NCBI RefSeq assembly: GCF_017583045.1
Contig: NZ_JAGFBF010000004.1
Location: 186,001 to 250,000 of the forward strand
Length of the DNA: 64,000 nucleotides
Reading direction: 5' to 3'
Origin: Leucobacter tardus
GTDB lineage: Bacteria > Actinomycetota > Actinomycetes > Actinomycetales > Microbacteriaceae
The notes beneath the pieces were generated by a model. The model saw only the letters and a program-made list of their open reading frames with translations. It did no database searches and was not told the origin of the DNA. Each line of letters starts with the position of its first letter. Within the stretch, counting starts at the first letter, position 1. The translations under genes were made by a program, and so were the position numbers. Positions 32,363 through 43,861 of this stretch are shown here, piece by piece.

Positions 32363-34905
32363 GCGTCGCGTCCCTCGGGGGTCACTGACGATTCGGTCGA
32401 ATCGTCGGTGGCCCTTGCATCGTTGATCACCGACGCGGACGTCGCTGAGCCCGCCACTGTTGAGAGTTTCTGCGCGTTCGCGATGACATCGCCGAGGCTC
32501 TCGAAGTAGCTGGCGACGGCGCCCCGTTCGACCTTGAGCTGCGTCATCCGGTCCTCTGCGGCGGAGAGCACCTTGGCAGCGCGATCCTCCGCAGAGGCGA
32601 ACGTGACGTGGGCGCGCTGCTCGGCTTCGCGGACGATCTCCGTGGCCTCCCGCTCAGCCTCGCTGCGAATTGCGCGGGCATCACGCTGGGACTCATTCGC
32701 GAGCCGCTCGTACTCGGCGCGCGCTGCATCGAGCTGCTCGCGCAACGCGGCGAGTTCGGCTCGCGACTGATCCGCTTCGTGCTGGAACGCCTCTGTCGAG
32801 GTGCGCTGACGTTCGGCGAGCTCCTGCTCGAGGGCCTCCCGCTGTTCGGCTGAGGCGCGCTGGAATGCATCACGTTCCCGATCGATGGCCTCGCGGAGTT
32901 CACGGGCGTAGTCCTCGGCATCACTGCGCAACGCGGCGCTCGATGCCTCGACCGCGGCGCGCTCCTCGGCGAGTTCACCGGTGGTCCGCGCGCGGAGCTG
33001 CTGGACCTCGTCGGTGACCTGGGTGCGCTGCCCGGCGACTTCGCGCGTGATGGAGTCCTCTGCCTCCGCCCGCTCGCGCGCGAGATCAGCGGCGTGCTGC
33101 TCGCGTTCGGCCGCGAGCGCTCGGACGTGCTCCTCGCGCTTGCGATCGAGCTCGGCCGTCAGATGGGCGCGTTGCCGCTCGGCGTCGAGCTGCACGCGTT
33201 CGCGCTCGAGACCGAGCTCGGCAGCGGCCTCCTCCTGATTGATGCGGAGACGCTCGGCGGCGGTAGCCGCTTCATCTGCGACCCGCTGCTGGTGCTCGGC
33301 GAGCTCGGCGGCGAGGCGGTCGTGCTGCGCCGCGGCCTCCGCGGCGACCCGTGCGTCGTGGTCACTGCGCTCGTGCTCGATCTGCGCGCGCTGCTCACGG
33401 ATCTCCCGTTCGAGCGCGGCGTCGTGCTCGCGGCGCTCGGCCGCGAGCGTCTCGGCGTGGGTGCGGCGATCCTGCTCGATCTCGGCTGCAGCATCGCCGC
33501 GCTCGGACGCCAGCTGGGCGTCGTGCGACTCCCGGTCAGCAGCGAGCTGCGCGCGTTGTTCGGCGGCCGCCGCTGCGAGTTCGAGCTCCTGGCGTTCGCG
33601 ATCAGCATCGAGGCGTGCGCGATGCTCGGTGAGCTCGTTCTCGATCTGCGTGTCGATGGCGGTGCGTTGCCGCTCCATGCGTGACTCGTGATCTTCGCGC
33701 TCGTGCGTGATCCGGTGCTCGTGCTCCTCGCGCTCTCCGGCGAGTTCGGCATCGTGCGACTCGCGACGCGCGCGGATCTCGGACTCGGCCCGTGCGACGA
33801 GCTGTTCGCGCTCACGGCGGCTCTGCTCCGCCGCAGCCTGCAGTTCCGCGCGCTGCGCCTCCTCGCGTCGCGCGAGTTCGGCACCCTGTTCGGTGCGCTC
33901 GGCGGCCAGCCGCTCGTCGTGCCGCAGCGCTTCGGCGGCGAGGCGCTCGTCGTGCGCGTGACGTTCCGCCGCGATGGTCTCGTCGTGACGGGTGCGCTCT
34001 TCCGCGATGCGACCGCGCAGATCGGCCATCTCCCGGTCGAGCGTGCGCTGCTGGGCATCGATCTCGGCGGTGAGCGTACGCTCCTGCTCCGCGAACCGCG
34101 CTTCGAGTTCCGCCTGCTCGCGCTGCTGCTGCGCCGTGAACGCGCTGCGTGTGGAATCGATCTCTTCGCGCATCCTGGCGCGTTCCAATTCGAGGGTGCG
34201 CTCGGCGTCCGCGTGCTCGCGTGCCACCTGCTCGGCCTGGGCCGCCGTCTCGCGGGCGAGACGCTCCGCTTCCTCGCGAGCGTCGCCGCTCACGCGCACG
34301 GCTTCACTCTCGGATGCGGCTCGCAGTGCGGCGGCCTCGCGTTCCGCGGTCTCCCGCGCTGCGGTGGCCTCGCGCTCCGCGGAGGCGCGGGTGAGTTCGG
34401 CGGTGCGCCTCGCCTCTTCGAGTAGACGTTCCTGCTCCTCATTCGCCGAAGCCGACTGCGCGGCGACGTCGTTGCGGGCGCTGGTGATGAGCACCTCGGA
34501 CTGCTCGCGCGCCGTCGCGAGGATCTCGTCCGCGCGTTGCTGCGCCTGATCGAGCAGTCGTCGCGTTTCCTGCTCGGTCGTCGCGCGCAGGCGCTCAGCG
34601 TCGAGGTCGGCCTGGCTCATGAGCCGCTGCGCCGTGTCCTCGGCGACCTTCAAGCTCTTCTCCACCCGAAGACCCAGCCCCGTGTAACCGGTGGCACCGA
34701 GCTCCGCGACCTGCTCCTGCAGATCGGCGATGAGCGTGCGCTGATTCTCCGTGACATCGGACGCTTGTTGATGAGCGTGCTGCAGGGACTCGAGGTGCGC
34801 CTGCAGCGTGGCGATGTGCTGGGTCAGGGCACCGACGCGGTCGTCGACCTCCTCGCGGTTGTATCCCCGGAATGCGGGTGAGAACTGCGCTTCTGCTTCT
34901 GTCAC
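32359..34905 (-). CDS. Giant coiled-coil protein, polar-scaffold (Scy/FilP)-like
   Basis: An 848-residue protein that is almost wholly coiled coil from about residue 25 to 800, dominated by Ala, Glu, Arg, Asp, Gln and His in short repeats such as AAERHAHDERLAAEA. The N-terminus reads FRGYNREEVDDRVGAL, the same F-GY-VD pattern as DivIVA-type segments. A non-coiled tail of about 50 residues ends it. This resembles the polarisome and filament proteins Scy and FilP, which organise tip growth with DivIVA, although sequence identity is not shown. GTG 34905 has GGAG 6 nt upstream. It shares an operon with rnhA. A cell-shape or chromosome-positioning role is inferred. Confidence 0.72.
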   Translation of the reverse strand: MTEAEAQFSPAFRGYNREEVDDRVGALTQHIATLQAHLESLQHAHQQASDVTENQRTLIADLQEQVAELGATGYTGLGLRVEKSLKVAEDTAQRLMSQADLDAERLRATTEQETRRLLDQAQQRADEILATAREQSEVLITSARNDVAAQSASANEEQERLLEEARRTAELTRASAEREATAARETAEREAAALRAASESEAVRVSGDAREEAERLARETAAQAEQVAREHADAERTLELERARMREEIDSTRSAFTAQQQREQAELEARFAEQERTLTAEIDAQQRTLDREMADLRGRIAEERTRHDETIAAERHAHDERLAAEALRHDERLAAERTEQGAELARREEAQRAELQAAAEQSRREREQLVARAESEIRARRESHDAELAGEREEHEHRITHEREDHESRMERQRTAIDTQIENELTEHRARLDADRERQELELAAAAAEQRAQLAADRESHDAQLASERGDAAAEIEQDRRTHAETLAAERREHDAALEREIREQRAQIEHERSDHDARVAAEAAAQHDRLAAELAEHQQRVADEAATAAERLRINQEEAAAELGLERERVQLDAERQRAHLTAELDRKREEHVRALAAEREQHAADLARERAEAEDSITREVAGQRTQVTDEVQQLRARTTGELAEERAAVEASSAALRSDAEDYARELREAIDRERDAFQRASAEQREALEQELAERQRTSTEAFQHEADQSRAELAALREQLDAARAEYERLANESQRDARAIRSEAEREATEIVREAEQRAHVTFASAEDRAAKVLSAAEDRMTQLKVERGAVASYFESLGDVIANAQKLSTVAGSATSASVINDARATDDSTESSVTPEGRDA

Positions 34906-34963
34906 GTGATCTCCGTGGTCGTCGGCGGTGCCCGCCGCGGTGCCGCTCTCCGGCGACCGCGGG

Positions 34964-34984
34964 CATAGTTACGACTATGATAGT
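34964..34984. promoter_or_regulatory. Overlapping palindromes in a divergent promoter
   Basis: CATAGT-tacg-ACTATG (34964-34979) is a perfect inverted repeat, and ACTAT-g-ATAGT (34974-34984) is a second that shares a half-site. A -10-like TATGAT on + (34976-34981) lies inside. This A/T-rich island is in the 246-bp gap between the coiled-coil gene (-) and the membrane protein gene (+), so it may be an operator serving both. Confidence 0.45.
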
Positions 34985-35151
34985 TCAATTCCCTGTGGCG
35001 ACCGGCGGCACCCGCGGTGTCCACCTGCCACTCGGGATGCTCGGGTAGCGTTGCAGGTTGCGGACGCGCCGTCCCGAGCGGGCCGGCCGGAATCCGTTCG
35101 ACGAACCCCGAATCCCGAATCCAGCGATCAGACCCCGAGAAGGAGCCCACT

Positions 35152-37167
35152 GTGCGGTATGTGCTTGCGATTGCGACGCTGGTGCTTGCGGGGGTGCTTC
35201 TGGTGTTCGGCATCGGCCAGCGCACGTTCCTCGCGGGTCCGGCCGAGATCCGGTACGAAGCGGCGACGGTGGACGGTGCGCCGTACGCGGTGCTCCCCGC
35301 CGAGGTGCTCGACGCGGCTCCGGGGCAGCCGAACGTGGTTGTGGAGAGCGCGGGAGCCTTCGTGGCCATGGGGTCCCAGTCCGATGTGGATGCGTGGGTC
35401 GAGCCGTTCGACCACGAAGTCATCGGCGCGGACACGCAGAACCGCGAGCTGACGAGCACCGCCGTCGCCGCAACCGCGGAGGCGGACGGCGAGTCGGCCG
35501 AGGAGCCCGCGACCGGCATCGATCCGCGCGGCAGCGATCTCTGGCTCGACGAGTGGAGCGCGAATGCGGGCTCCACGGGCGACCAGGAGGCGAGTACCCC
35601 GGGCGGGGAAGCCAGCCTGCTGCGCGTACCGATGGATCTCGAACCGGGTCAGGCGGCGCTCATCGCGGTGGATGGCACCGAGCCGCTGCCCGACAGCATC
35701 GCGGTCTCCTGGGTGCAGGATCGGTCGACGCCGTGGGCGGGTCCGTTGCTCGCCGGTGGTGGACTGCTCGCCGTGGTGGGGGGAATCCTCTACCTCCTCG
35801 CTGTCGACCACAACCGTCGCGGCCTGGGTCCGCGCCGCGGCCGTCGTGGTCCGCTGCAGGGAATCCGCAACAGTTTCGGAAAGAGGAAGCAGATGAGTGC
35901 TCTGGACGGTGTCGACGCCGCCGGCGTGCGCCCGCCTGAGGGGCGCGAGTCGGGTCGAAGCTCGGGGAGCGACGCCGCTGTCGTGCCCGATTCGAGCGAG
36001 CAGAAACCGAAGAAGCGCACGAAGCGCGGGAAGCAGGCGCAGCGCATCGCTCTCCCGGCGGTCGGTCTCCTGCTCGCCTTCGGTGTCACGGCGTGTTCGC
36101 CGAGCTACTGGCCGGACCTGGGCGGTGCTCAGCCGGAGGAGTCTGCTGAGCCGGAAGGGTCCGAGCCGAACGCTGCACCCGTGCCGGTGAGCGGTCAGCA
36201 GATCGACCGCATCATCCAGCGGCTCTCCGAGACGACGGGAGGCGCTGATGACGCGTTGGACGCCGATGCGCTCGCCGGGCGGTTCACGGGCGATGCGTTG
36301 GCGCAGCGCGCGGCGAACTACCAGATCCGCGAGGAGCTCCCGACGTACGAGGTGGTGCCCCCGAGGATCACGGATGAGGGCCTCGACTACGACCTCGTGC
36401 AGAGCACTGAGGGTTGGCCCAGGACCATGTTCATTACCGTCGCCTCGGCGAGCGGGGCGGACGCCGCTGCAGCGGAGGACGCCGGCGAGGCGACCGAAGA
36501 GGCGGAGGCCGCCGAGACCGACGCCGGGACCGAGCAGGCCTCGTCACCATCGCTGGCCCTGCTCATGACGCAGCAGAGTCCCCAGGAGAACTACGCGGTC
36601 TCGCGCGTGATCGCGCTGCGCGGCGGCATCACGATGCCGGATGCCGCTCCGGTGGAGGAGGGCACCGCGCTGCTCTCCGCCGATCAGCAGGGACTCGTCC
36701 TGGCGCCCGCGGAGGTCGGCGACGCCTTCGCGACGGTGCTCCAGGAAGGGCCGGAGAGCGCGGCGGCGGAGAACTTCGACATCGCTGAAGACGACGCGTT
36801 GACCACGCGCGGCGGTGAGGCCTGGCGCGCGCAGTCGCAGCGGGACGCCGACGACGACGACCGTACCGTGCAGTACTCCGTGTCCGTGGCGCAGGGAGAG
36901 GAGTCGCCGGTGAGCCTGTCGACCGGCACCGGCGGCGCGCTCGTCGCGACCACCGTGATCGAGAACCGCATCGAAGACGCCGACGGCGGCCGTTGGCAGC
37001 CGAAGGCTGAGGGCGCCGTGACGGCGCTCACCGGAATCGAGGGCAACGTGGACCGCCTCGAGCGCCAGGTCGCGCACCAGATGCTGTTCTTCGTGCCGAG
37101 CGCGGAGAGCGGAGACAAGATTCAGATCCTCGGAGTGACAACGGAACTAGTGGGAGCGAGTGAGTGA
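35152..37167 (+). CDS. Three-segment membrane protein with internal lipobox, function unknown
   Basis: A 671-residue protein not assigned to a known function. Three hydrophobic segments: 3-22, about 194-217, and about 298-314. They would place residues 23-193 and 316-671 outside the cell with a basic cytoplasmic loop between. The third segment ends in LLAFGVTAC with Cys315, a good lipobox, so the C-terminal half looks like a lipoprotein fused to a membrane protein. ATG 35893 (residue 248) has AGAGGA 5 nt upstream and could start a separate shorter product. The full start GTG 35152 has AAGGAG. The end overlaps the thioredoxin-like gene. An envelope-stress or transport role is possible but unproven. 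Confidence 0.7.
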   Translation: MRYVLAIATLVLAGVLLVFGIGQRTFLAGPAEIRYEAATVDGAPYAVLPAEVLDAAPGQPNVVVESAGAFVAMGSQSDVDAWVEPFDHEVIGADTQNRELTSTAVAATAEADGESAEEPATGIDPRGSDLWLDEWSANAGSTGDQEASTPGGEASLLRVPMDLEPGQAALIAVDGTEPLPDSIAVSWVQDRSTPWAGPLLAGGGLLAVVGGILYLLAVDHNRRGLGPRRGRRGPLQGIRNSFGKRKQMSALDGVDAAGVRPPEGRESGRSSGSDAAVVPDSSEQKPKKRTKRGKQAQRIALPAVGLLLAFGVTACSPSYWPDLGGAQPEESAEPEGSEPNAAPVPVSGQQIDRIIQRLSETTGGADDALDADALAGRFTGDALAQRAANYQIREELPTYEVVPPRITDEGLDYDLVQSTEGWPRTMFITVASASGADAAAAEDAGEATEEAEAAETDAGTEQASSPSLALLMTQQSPQENYAVSRVIALRGGITMPDAAPVEEGTALLSADQQGLVLAPAEVGDAFATVLQEGPESAAAENFDIAEDDALTTRGGEAWRAQSQRDADDDDRTVQYSVSVAQGEESPVSLSTGTGGALVATTVIENRIEDADGGRWQPKAEGAVTALTGIEGNVDRLERQVAHQMLFFVPSAESGDKIQILGVTTELVGASE

Positions 37168-38147
37168 GTATGTCGCAGCAGATGCCCGAACGAATCCCCG
37201 GCGGCGGAATGGACCTGAGTCATCTGGCATCGCGGCCGGCTGACGGACGGCCCGGCGGCGCGGCGCAGGCCGGCGGCGGTGTCGGCCAGAGCGCCGGCGG
37301 CCAGGTCGTCGATGTCCCCTCGCTCGTGATGGAGGTGACCGACCAGACGTTCGAGCAGATCGCGCAGCTCTCCTCCGTGGTCCCGGTCGTCCTCGACCTC
37401 TGGGCGGAGTGGTGCGAGCCGTGCAAGACGCTCGGACCGATCCTGGAGCAGGTGACTCGCGACTACGGCGGGCGTCTCGTGCTCGGCAAGATCGATGTGG
37501 AGGCGAACCCGCGACTCGCTCAGGCATTCCAGGCGCAGTCGATCCCGATGGTGCTCGCACTCGTCGGCGGACGTCCGGTGCCGTTGTTCCAGGGGGCGAT
37601 CCCCGAGGGGCAGATCCGGGAGTTCTTCGATCAGCTGCTGCAGCTCGCCGAGCAGCAGGGCCTCACCGGTCGCGTGAACGCCGCGGAGTCCGGATCGGAG
37701 GCCGCTGCCGAAACGCCGGAGGAGCCTGAGGTTCCCGAAGCCCACCTTCCCGCCGTCGAGGCCGCCGAGCGCGGCGACTTCGCGACCGCGATCCGCGAGT
37801 ACGAGTCCGTGCTCGCCAAGGCGCCGGCCGACGCCGAGGCGCGGGCGGCCCTCGTGCAGATGAAGCTGCTGCACCGGCTGTCGGATGCCTCTGCCGAGCA
37901 GATCCGCAGTGCGGCGGCCGAGCGGCCCGAGGATACCGAGGCGCAAATGCGCGTCGCCGACCTCGACGTCTCCGGGGGGCATGTCGAGGATGCGTTCCTC
38001 CGCCTCCTCGACCTGTTCGCACGCGCCACCGATGACCCGGATCGCAAGGCCATCCGTGAGCGGCTGCTCGAGCTGTTCGAGGTGGTGGGCGTCACCGACC
38101 CGCGCGTGATCGCGGCTCGCGGACGCCTCGCGAACCTGCTGTACTGA
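37164..38147 (+). CDS. Thioredoxin-TPR protein (CnoX/YbbN-like)
   Basis: Likely a cytoplasmic redox-linked holdase or co-chaperone. The 327 residues have a flexible Gly/Pro-rich start, a thioredoxin fold (about 50-155) with the active site WCEPCKTLGP, and a C-terminal tetratricopeptide region (about 185-325) that includes FATAIREYESVLAKAPADAEARAALV, given here in two parts as AIREYESVLAK and PADAEARAAL. This is the YbbN/CnoX layout. GTG 37164 overlaps the previous stop and has GGGAG 7 nt upstream; ATG 37170 is an alternative. Confidence 0.9.
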   Translation: MSMSQQMPERIPGGGMDLSHLASRPADGRPGGAAQAGGGVGQSAGGQVVDVPSLVMEVTDQTFEQIAQLSSVVPVVLDLWAEWCEPCKTLGPILEQVTRDYGGRLVLGKIDVEANPRLAQAFQAQSIPMVLALVGGRPVPLFQGAIPEGQIREFFDQLLQLAEQQGLTGRVNAAESGSEAAAETPEEPEVPEAHLPAVEAAERGDFATAIREYESVLAKAPADAEARAALVQMKLLHRLSDASAEQIRSAAAERPEDTEAQMRVADLDVSGGHVEDAFLRLLDLFARATDDPDRKAIRERLLELFEVVGVTDPRVIAARGRLANLLY

Positions 38148-38169
38148 TCGCTCGGGATCGGCAGACGCC

Positions 38170-39345
38170 GTGAGGGCATACCTCGATCACGCCGCGACCT
38201 CGCCGATGCGCGAGGCCGTGCTCACGCGATACGCCGATGCCCTCCGCGAAGCGGGCAATCCGGCTTCGACGCACGGGCACGGACAGGCGGCGCGCGAGCG
38301 CTTGGAGGCGGCCAGGGAGCGCATCGCCGCCGGCCTGGGGTGCGACGCGGCCGAGCTGATTCTCACGAGCGGCGGCACCGAATCCATCAACCTCGCGCTC
38401 AAAGGAATCTACTGGGCGCGTCATGCGGCCGGCGAACGTCCGGTGGTGCTGGTCGCCGAGGGGGAGCACCACGCCACGATGGAGGCCGCCGAGTGGCTGC
38501 GCGACCACGAGGGCGCCGAACTCCAGTGGCTGCCGCTCGACGATACCGGACGGCTCGACCCGGCGACCCTCTCCACCGCACTGGAGCGTGCGGGCGCACA
38601 TCGGGTCGCACTCGTCTCCTTCATCTGGGCCAATAGCGAGATCGGCACGATCCAACCCGTCGCGGAACTGTGCAGCGTGGCGGAAGCCGCGGGAGTGCCG
38701 GTGCACGTCGACGCCGTCGCGGCGCTGGGCCAGGTGCCGATCGATTTCCACGGTGTCGGAGCGGCGGCGCTCAGCGTCTCCGCTCACAAGATCGGCGGAC
38801 CGGTCGGTATCGGAGCCCTGCTGCTGCGCCGCGACGTCGTCGCCGAGCCGTTGCAGCACGGGGGCAACCAGCAGCGCTTCCGTTCGGGCACGCAGAACGC
38901 CGCCGCGGCCGTGGCGTTCGCGACCGCGCTTGAACTCACCGACGACCCCGAGCACGATGCGCATTTGGTCCGGGCACGCGACGCGCTGATCACGGGTGTG
39001 CGCGCCGCGGTTCCCGACGCGGTCCTGCGCGGGGCGGATCCCGGGACGCCCGGTGCCCGCCTGCCCGGCAACGCGCACTTCACATTCCCGGGATGCCGAG
39101 GCGACTCGCTCCTCTTCCTGCTCGATGCCGCTGGCGTCTCGGCCTCCACCGGATCCGCCTGCCAGGCCGGGGTCGACAGCGTGTCGCACGTGCTCCTCGC
39201 GCTGGGCATCGCGGCAGACGACGCCGCCGGAGCGCTCCGATTCACCGTCGGTCCCGACACGCGTCAGGACGAGATCGACCTGCTGATCGCCGCGCTGCCC
39301 GATGCCGTCGAGCGCGCACGGCGGGCCGGGACCGCGAACGGATGA
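38170..39345 (+). CDS. Cysteine desulfurase (IscS/NifS-like)
   Basis: PLP enzyme that takes sulfur from cysteine and passes it on as a persulfide. The 391 residues have YLDHAATSPM at the start, TSGGTESINLALKG, the PLP lysine in SAHKIGGPVG and the catalytic Cys in STGSACQAGV on the mobile loop, followed by a RFTVGP-type C-terminus. It lies 26 nt upstream of mnmA, so its likely job here is to feed sulfur to tRNA 2-thiolation. The start GTG 38170 has no strong ribosome-binding site. Confidence 0.94.
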   Translation: MRAYLDHAATSPMREAVLTRYADALREAGNPASTHGHGQAARERLEAARERIAAGLGCDAAELILTSGGTESINLALKGIYWARHAAGERPVVLVAEGEHHATMEAAEWLRDHEGAELQWLPLDDTGRLDPATLSTALERAGAHRVALVSFIWANSEIGTIQPVAELCSVAEAAGVPVHVDAVAALGQVPIDFHGVGAAALSVSAHKIGGPVGIGALLLRRDVVAEPLQHGGNQQRFRSGTQNAAAAVAFATALELTDDPEHDAHLVRARDALITGVRAAVPDAVLRGADPGTPGARLPGNAHFTFPGCRGDSLLFLLDAAGVSASTGSACQAGVDSVSHVLLALGIAADDAAGALRFTVGPDTRQDEIDLLIAALPDAVERARRAGTANG

Positions 39346-39359
39346 TCGCGACGCGGAGG

Positions 39360-39365
39360 TAAACT
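39360..39365 (+). promoter_or_regulatory. -10 box of mnmA, leaderless type
   Basis: TAAACT ends 6 nt before ATG 39372, so mnmA can be transcribed separately from the desulfurase gene. Confidence 0.6.
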
Positions 39366-39371
39366 AGTCCG

Positions 39372-40529
39372 ATGCGAGTTTTAGCGGCGATGAGCGGAGG
39401 CGTCGATTCGGCGGTCGCAGCGGCACGTGCCGTGGAGGCCGGACACGACGTCGTCGGGGTGCACCTCGCCCTGAGCCGGATGCCCGGAACCCTCCGGACC
39501 GGATCCCGCGGGTGCTGCACGGTCGAGGACTCGATGGACGCGCGCCGCGCCGCCAACCTGCTCGACATCCCCTTCTACGTCTGGGACTTCAGCGACCGCT
39601 TCAAAGCCGACGTGGTCGACGACTTCATCGACGAGTACGCCGCCGGACGCACCCCGAATCCGTGCATGCGCTGCAACGAGAAGATCAAATTCGCCGCGCT
39701 GCTCGACAAGGCCATCGCACTGGGGTTCGATGCGGTGGCCACCGGTCACTACGCGACGCTGACCGACGGGCCGGGCGGACGCGAGCTGCACCGCGCGAGC
39801 GCTTGGGCGAAGGACCAGTCCTACGTGCTCGGAGTGCTCACGGCTCAGCAGCTCGCGCACTGCTACTTCCCGCTCGGTGACACGCCGTCCAAGGACCTCA
39901 TCCGAGCCGAGGCGGCGGATCGCGGAATCCAGGTCGCGCAGAAGCCCGACAGTCACGACATCTGCTTCATTCCCGACGGAGACACGCGGGGGTGGCTCTC
40001 CGACCACCTCGACCGCGAGTCCGGCGAGATCGTGGACGAATCCGGAACTGTCATCGGCACCCACGACGGTGCCAACGGGTACACCGTCGGGCAGCGGAAA
40101 GGTCTGCAGCTCGGCAGACCTGCACCCGACGGCAAGCCCCGGTACGTGCTCTCGATCCGCCCGGTCTCGAATCAGGTCGTAGTGGGGCCGAAAGACCGGC
40201 TCGCCATCGCGAGCATGGCCGGCGGACGGTACAGCTGGGCCGGAGAACCCGGCATCGATGTCGGTGAGACATTCGACTGCGACGTGCAGATCCGCGCCCA
40301 CGCGGACCCCGTCCCCGCGCGGGCACGACTCGCCCCGGTACGCGACGAGGATCGCACGGAGCAGCACCGCGACGGCGCCGAGCACGAAATCGTTGTCGAC
40401 GTCGACCTCGCGCAGACCGAGCCGCTCCTGGGAGTCGCCCCCGGGCAGACCGCCGTGCTCTACCGCGGCACCCGCGTGCTCGGCCAGTTCACGATCGACC
40501 GCGCCATTCCGGCACCCGTGGCGGCGTAA
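39372..40529 (+). CDS. mnmA: tRNA-specific 2-thiouridylase MnmA
   Basis: Places sulfur on U34 of tRNAs for Lys, Glu and Gln. The 385 residues start with the PP-loop [13 protein letters not shown]. The catalytic cysteines are in [12 protein letters not shown] and [10 protein letters not shown], and ATGHYA marks the tRNA-binding part. The segment [18 protein letters not shown] is the actinobacterial form. The upstream cysteine desulfurase fits as sulfur donor. The start ATG is fixed by the leaderless-type -10 box. Confidence 0.97.
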   Translation: MRVLAAMSGGVDSAVAAARAVEAGHDVVGVHLALSRMPGTLRTGSRGCCTVEDSMDARRAANLLDIPFYVWDFSDRFKADVVDDFIDEYAAGRTPNPCMRCNEKIKFAALLDKAIALGFDAVATGHYATLTDGPGGRELHRASAWAKDQSYVLGVLTAQQLAHCYFPLGDTPSKDLIRAEAADRGIQVAQKPDSHDICFIPDGDTRGWLSDHLDRESGEIVDESGTVIGTHDGANGYTVGQRKGLQLGRPAPDGKPRYVLSIRPVSNQVVVGPKDRLAIASMAGGRYSWAGEPGIDVGETFDCDVQIRAHADPVPARARLAPVRDEDRTEQHRDGAEHEIVVDVDLAQTEPLLGVAPGQTAVLYRGTRVLGQFTIDRAIPAPVAA

Positions 40530-40617
40530 TGCGCCCGCGCGGCGCCCGCATCGCCCGCCGCGCCCCGGGGTACCCGGCGCGCCGGCCCCGCCCCGGGGTG
40601 CCCGCCGCGCCCGCATC

Positions 40618-40672
40618 GAGAGTGCGCAAAGTCGCGCTTCGCGGGTCGTGAAGCACGACTTTCTGCGCTCTC
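40618..40672. repeat. Imperfect intergenic palindrome, REP-like
   Basis: A 55-nt sequence whose arms 40618-40640 and 40650-40672 pair over 23 positions with about five mismatches around a 9-nt loop. It lies in the 200-bp gap between mnmA and ligA, after a stretch of low-complexity CCGCGC/CCCCGGGG sequence. Only one copy is visible in this window. It may be a dispersed repeat or a terminator for mnmA. Confidence 0.5.
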
Positions 40673-40719
40673 GGCGGCGCTGCGCGGGGCGCTCTCTCTC
40701 GAGCGTCGGTGGTGCTTCG

Positions 40720-43146
<2,427 letters not shown>

Positions 43147-43195
43147 CGCCCCTAGGCTGGGTGCTCCACGGGTGGGGGCTCGCGAAAGGATCGCC

Positions 43196-43822
43196 GTGAC
43201 CCCTCTGCGCGCCCCAGCCGACCGCAAGCGTCTGCTCGCGGAGCACTTTGCCGACGAATGGGGGACACCGCGCACGACTGAGCGCGACGTCTTCGAAACC
43301 TTGAGTCTGTGCGGGTTCCAAGCCGGTCTCTCCTGGGAGACGGTCCTGCTGCGTCGCCCACGGCTGCGCGAGGCGTTCTCGGCATTCGATCTCGATCGCG
43401 TCGCCGCGTACGATACCGACGATGCGGTGCGCCTGCTCGCACACCCCGGCATGATCCGGAATCGGCGCAAGATCTCCGCGGTCATCGTCAATGCTCGGGC
43501 CTCGATCGCTCTCAGAGACGAGGGCACCACTCTTGCAGAGCGGATCTGGGCCTACCGGCCCGAACGCACCGTGCCTCCTGCGAGCTGGTCCGATCTGCCG
43601 CGCAGCACGCCCGAGTCCACCGCGCTCGCCGCCGAACTCAAGCGGCGCGGGTTCGTCTTCGTCGGGCCGACGATCCTATTCGCCGTCATGGCGACCTGCG
43701 GCGTCGTCGACGCACGCCCGACCGGGAGCGCGGGCCAGGCTCCGGCGGACCCGCCACACGCGCGCGGCCCCCGAATTCAGGACGATGCTTCGCTGGGCCG
43801 CGTGACGGGAGCGGACCGGTAA
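43196..43822 (+). CDS. Tag-like DNA-3-methyladenine glycosylase, divergent
   Basis: A 208-residue member of the Tag (3-methyladenine glycosylase I) family by its helix-hairpin-helix core: FQAGLSWETVLLRRP, NRRKISAVIVNARA and RGFVFVGPTILFAVM. It departs from the E. coli enzyme at key points: the base-contacting Glu38 is replaced by Cys39 (SLCGFQAG), the N-terminal zinc Cys is absent, and the C-terminal zinc ligands His and Cys are missing (MATCGVVDARPTGS). It may therefore act on another lesion or have lost activity. GTG 43196 has AAAGGA 5 nt upstream and follows ligA by 49 nt. Confidence 0.8.
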   Translation: MTPLRAPADRKRLLAEHFADEWGTPRTTERDVFETLSLCGFQAGLSWETVLLRRPRLREAFSAFDLDRVAAYDTDDAVRLLAHPGMIRNRRKISAVIVNARASIALRDEGTTLAERIWAYRPERTVPPASWSDLPRSTPESTALAAELKRRGFVFVGPTILFAVMATCGVVDARPTGSAGQAPADPPHARGPRIQDDASLGRVTGADR

Positions 43823-43825
43823 GAT
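43820..43825 (+). promoter_or_regulatory. Candidate -10 box of gatCAB
   Basis: TAAGAT overlaps the very end of the preceding gene. A start near 43832 would give a 30-nt leader containing GATGGAG before ATG 43862. Confidence 0.5.
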
Positions 43826-43861
43826 GGACGGGTTCAATGCCCACCACCTCGATGGAGCAGT

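Noticed and set aside
33094-33684. Leu/Glu/Gly-rich + strand frames opposite the coiled-coil gene
   Set aside because: The repetitive Ala/Glu/Arg codons of the coiled-coil gene open all frames; the - strand frame alone has a proper start, ribosome-binding site and coupled downstream gene.
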